NCBI GenBank assembly: GCA_951394405.1 | Contig: OX596339.1 | Coordinates: 2,108,001 to 2,172,000, forward strand | From: Coprinellus micaceus | Lineage: Eukaryota; Basidiomycota; Agaricomycetes; Agaricales; Psathyrellaceae | Direction: 5' to 3' | DNA: 64,000 nucleotides | Shown: positions 58,893-64,000 of the stretch, piece by piece | Layout: each line of letters opens with the position of its first letter | Position numbering within the stretch: position 1 is the stretch's first letter | Translations under genes and position numbers: made by a program | The notes under the pieces: generated by a model | Database searches by the model: none | Told to the model about the DNA's origin: nothing | What the model saw: the letters and a program-made list of their open reading frames with translations, nothing else

Positions 58893-61123
58893 CTACTCGT
58901 CTGCCTCGCCAGCCGTGATGACGTCGTCGATCTTGAGAACAGCCCGGACAAGCTGTGGAAACAGCGCAGCTGTTAGCGGGCAGGTACAACAGGATGTCAG
59001 GGGAACGTACCTGGGTCGCGAGGAGGTATTGCTGTCGCTTCGAGATGAGGGGGTCGTACACGAATTGCTTCCTCATGTCTGTGGGGGTCAAGACTGTCAG
59101 TGCCAGCACACAGTATTTCGATGGGGTGGGGTTTGAAACTTACCATTGTGGCCCCGTCCGTTGCAGTCGATACCCAAGTGGGAGTTCTTCTCGGTGACTT
59201 GACGAGAGCGAACGTCGGTCAAAGTCTCTATAGGCGAGAGGCCGCTGTTTTCCGCGAGGGCAAGGGGGATAGAGTCGAGCGCCGAAGCGAACGCCCGCAT
59301 GGCGTACTGCTCGATGGAAGGAATCTGAAGGGGGAAGAGTCAGTTGCGGGACGCGGGAAAGGCGGAAATGCAAGTCATCTACCTCGTCTGCGGCCTGACC
59401 GACCGCAACAGCACAGCTGATATCAGCGGAGCCTCCGCCGTATACGATGCGGTTATCCACAACGATGTTGCGGACGGCGCAGATGGCATCATGGAGTGCT
59501 CGCTTGGCCTCGTCGACAATCTATGAACGCGCGGCGAAACAAGCAAGTTCTGTCAATGACAGAGCCCGGAGATCGTAATGCGGTTCCGCTTACCATCTTG
59601 TTGCTTCCACGGACAAAGACGGTCACGACACGGGTGTTGGGGCATCCTTCGATGACCAACATCTTGTCGCGGGTGGTACCAAACGATACTTCCCTCACAA
59701 TGCCGGCTGAACCGAGCTTCCCCTTGGTGAGATCCTCGAACCGGGGTACGATGCGTCCTTGGGTAGCCATCGCAATTAACTGGGAATGTCACGATACTTC
59801 AGTGACGAACCCTCAAGATGGGTGGACCTCACGTACCTCGATTTCGGGACCACCAACCCACCGCACGGCAGGGAGGTCGTTTTGCATGAGAAGATGGTTG
59901 GCCTCGTCGTCAAAGCCCCACTGGCAGATAACAAGGTTGGCGCCAGTATCCTTGACCTTTTGGATCATGTCCTGGAACTTCTCCTTCTCGTAGCTCTGCA
60001 ACTTCTTGAACTCCTCCACGCTGGTGATGTCAAGGTGGTGCTTCGTCTTGGGACGAGGGGGTTCGAATGGACAGGTGAGGATGGCGAGCCTGGCGTCGTT
60101 GACTCCACGGGGCATTTGGGGGTGTGACATATCCTTGTCAATGAGAACACCTCGGATGAGGGTGGTATCGGCAAGGGAGCCGCCGACCTTGCCGTCTACC
60201 TTGATGAGGTCGAAAGGGACGTCTTTGCGGTCAACATCGGCGACGGTAAGGACAGAGTCGACAGCGATCTGAGCGAATTGCTGGTGCTCTTTTGAGACGC
60301 TAAAATAATGAAGTCAGTTAGGCCGATGGTTTGAAGCTTAGAGAACGGCAAGCATGCATTTTGCTTCCCAGACTGGTCATCGCAGTCTTGAGGAGGTTGT
60401 CAGTGTTCTCCTTCGAAAATTCGATGCGATCTGAGATAGAATCGAGATGCTTGACTGCGACGGCACAAGCACGCTCGAACCCATCGGCAATGCGAATAGG
60501 ATGAATACCCCGATCCAAGAGGGCTTCACTTTGCTCAAGAAGGGCACCAGCAAGGACTATACGAAGGGTCATTTTACAATCGGAGCAGAGGTTTGTGCCA
60601 ACTGCGCACGCACCGACAACACCAGTAGTTCCATCACCAATCTCATCGTCCTGGCTCTTCGACAGTTGTACCAACAGCTTCGCGATCTGGTGCTCAACTT
60701 CCATCTGCCCAAGAATCGTTGCACCATCGTTTGTCACAGTGATGTCGCCGTCGGGGGAAATCAGAATTTTGTCAAGACCTACGAAGGGATTGATATTGAT
60801 TACGTCGCCCTTTGCCTGAACATGAGCTGAAGTGTACCTCTTGGGCCGAGAGATGTCTTGACGATGTTGGCGACTGTCTTTGCGGCGAGGATATGCGACT
60901 ATCGGTTGCGAGTGTCAATGCGATGAGAGGTATTGAGATGGACTGGGGCCCAACCTTGATCGCCTCGACACCATGTGTCCGCGTTTTCCTCGACTGCTCC
61001 CTGAGGATAATGAAGGGCCGACCGTACTAGACACCCGTCAGCATCGTCTGCAGCGTCGAGAAGGGTTCGTACCTCGTCGGTGGTGTAGACGGCGGAATTT
61101 GGGTCGATACTGGGGGCAGACAT
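58893..61123 (-). CDS. CCT5: T-complex protein 1 subunit epsilon (CCT5)
   Basis: The first exon [17 protein letters not shown] splices to [19 protein letters not shown]. Then come [60 protein letters not shown] and the ATP-hydrolysis motif [19 protein letters not shown]. Further exons: [53 protein letters not shown], and the end [15 protein letters not shown] with TAG at 58893. The Q-rich contact and [10 protein letters not shown] are typical of the epsilon subunit. It is one of eight subunits of the cytosolic chaperonin that folds actin and tubulin. The intron within TGV|VLAG is 57 nt and stop-free. It is divergent from the PP2A gene, 193 bp between starts. Confidence 0.95.
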
Positions 61124-61316
61124 GGTTGTGGAAGGGCGCGTCGCGAGAATCTCAATGATCTGAATCTGTGTTGCCTGAAATCACGCTGGTCACGCCATGT
61201 CACACTGCCTCGCGGGCTAATCTCGTTGGGCGGCGATTTGTCAATCTTTCATCTGAACCAGCAACACCACTACCCCGTCTCCATCGTCCCCCTTTTAATC
61301 CACAAAATACGCCCTC

Positions 61317-62815
<1,499 letters not shown>

Positions 62816-63411
62816 TGACATGACGAGACATGTTAATAATGTGACCTACGAGCATTTGATACCGTGTACAATCATATTCGCAATGACCATCATTCCCATT
62901 CTTCGTACAACGGACCAAGAAGTTCAGCGCTATCTCTGCCCGTTCGTTCATCCCTCTTTCCCCCTTCATTCAACCAATGGACATGTCTGGGTCATTCATT
63001 CATTGTTGTGCTCCTATGTGTTTCCGTTGATACCCAGTTGTTCCTTGGTTCTGACTCGTCTGCCCCTGTTTACATTCCTAGACAAGCCAATGAGATTCTG
63101 CTTTTTTCGCTTCGTACTCGCCGTCGCCAGCCGTTATGCGACCGCTTCCTATACTCCCCGATTCTAGCTTCTTGTGAGCACACCTCATCCCCCAATTGCG
63201 CACCTATGACAGATGCGTACCCCGAGCTCCAAACCGACCCCACACGCACCGTGGCGAGGACTGAAGAAACGATCGGTGACGTCACCCAGCCTTCCACACT
63301 GGGACCGCGAGAGGATATATACCGCGTTGGGGACGAAAGAGAGGAGCGATTGAGTTTCTGAAACTTCCTTCTTCGACTCGCTTCTTCCCTACCATTACCC
63401 CTTTACACGAT
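62816..63411. other. Intergenic region
   Basis: 3' flank of the PP2A gene and promoter of the next gene. No supported frame. Confidence 0.45.
63316..63321 (+). promoter_or_regulatory. Possible TATA box of the 63412 gene
   Basis: TATATA in a GGATATATACC context, 96 nt before the ATG. Confidence 0.45.
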
Positions 63412-64000
63412 ATGCTAGGATTGGCCAACGTCGCGCGCCGTTCGGGGTCGGGTGCGGTGTCGAGGCAAGCACGGGCGCTTGCTGTCACAGGGCGTATGGA
63501 GTCGACGAGGTGAGTTGGATTCAGCTCCGGGGTGTGTTTCCGGGTGAGGTTGTGGTTTATTGACGGTGATTGGGGCATGCCTGCAGGTTTGGTGCTCGTT
63601 CAACCAGGTCTATATCTCATTCCACTTAATATGTCTTTGTGGAACACCAGAGCTTCACGCTAACGCGATTTGCTTTGCCTAACAGCACGATGCACGAGAA
63701 TGATCCTGAGGTACGCACTTTGCCCCTATGTTCTTGACGCTACCCCTGAATAAACCTCGAAATAGGTTCTTGAGCGAGAGAAGCGCCGGAACCTCTCTGG
63801 GCTACAGTTCGGGCATTCAGACCCTGTTCCACACGCGCCTGGATGGAACGAGTCTCTCGCCAGCTCATCCGAAGCCCGTATCAAGGCAGACCAGGACACA
63901 ACAAGCCCAGAAGAACTTACCGCCCAGACTGTTACCTACATGAAGAGGAAGTACGACCCAGACGAGCGAGGCACCGCTACTAGTGCCGAATACCCAAAGG
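63412..64000 (+). CDS. Conserved fungal mitochondrial-type protein (3' partial)
   Basis: Exons give MLGLANVARRSGSGAVSRQA, RALAVTGRMESTR, then FGARSTST, MHENDPEVLEREKRRNLSGL, QFGHSDPVPHAPGWNESLAS, SSEARIKADQ and KRKYDPDERG before the window ends. The first 35 residues are Arg/Ala/Ser-rich without acidic residues until MEST, as in a mitochondrial presequence. The block NDPEVLEREKRRNLS...APGWNE is conserved in many fungal proteins of unknown function. Four short exons precede the truncated one. I do not assign a role. Confidence 0.75.

Overview
The window is nuclear DNA from a filamentous basidiomycete, most likely an agaricomycete. I infer this from the dense short introns (mostly 48-65 nt, GT-AG, often with a CTAAC/CTGAC branch site), a NACHT NTPase with the agaric-type CTPGTR lead-in, an F-box/LRR-like protein of the agaric type, an unconventional G-alpha protein and an alcohol-oxidase-type GMC enzyme. 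No species is claimed. Gene models were spliced by hand from reading frames and conserved motifs, so small exons and exact starts carry some uncertainty.

Layout. 1-2784: 3' part of an FG-rich, coiled-coil, poly-lysine protein. 3878-4462: small secreted GPI-type CFEM-like protein. 6437-13043: G-alpha (-), cyclophilin (+), F-actin capping protein beta (-), PEX11-family protein (-). 13605-18361: class II DnaJ (+) and a NACHT NTPase (+) with apparent frame breaks, flanked by a short direct repeat. 19476-27245: VTC1-like DUF202 protein, DUF427 protein and SNF2-family ATPase, all (-). 28114-32637: GMC oxidoreductase and clamp-loader subunit RFC3/Rfc5 (+). 34409-39365: HD phosphohydrolase (-), ZIP zinc transporter (+), Nudix hydrolase (+). 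39366-48559: two gene-poor stretches (4.8 and 2.6 kb) around a TEA-domain transcription factor (+), with a truncated tRNA-like sequence at 47849-47907. 48560-54386: eIF5, F-box protein and a short HMG-CoA reductase without membrane domain, all (-). 55759-62815: AGC-like kinase (+), CCT5 chaperonin (-), PP2A catalytic subunit (+). 63412 to the end: a mitochondrial-type protein cut by the window edge.

Most genes are housekeeping: translation initiation, chaperones (CCT5, DnaJ, cyclophilin), replication, actin capping, peroxisome division, zinc and polyphosphate handling. They do not form a single pathway or cluster. Several pairs are divergent with short shared promoters (HD/ZIP 223 bp, CCT5/PP2A 193 bp, G-alpha/cyclophilin 251 bp). 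I found no CRISPR array, intact transposon or complete tRNA. The least ordinary items are the short HMG-CoA reductase, a G-alpha with Ala in place of the catalytic switch II Gln, the broken NACHT gene between direct repeats, in-frame micro-exons of 11-20 nt in four genes, and a PP2A gene whose last coding exon is only the stop codon.
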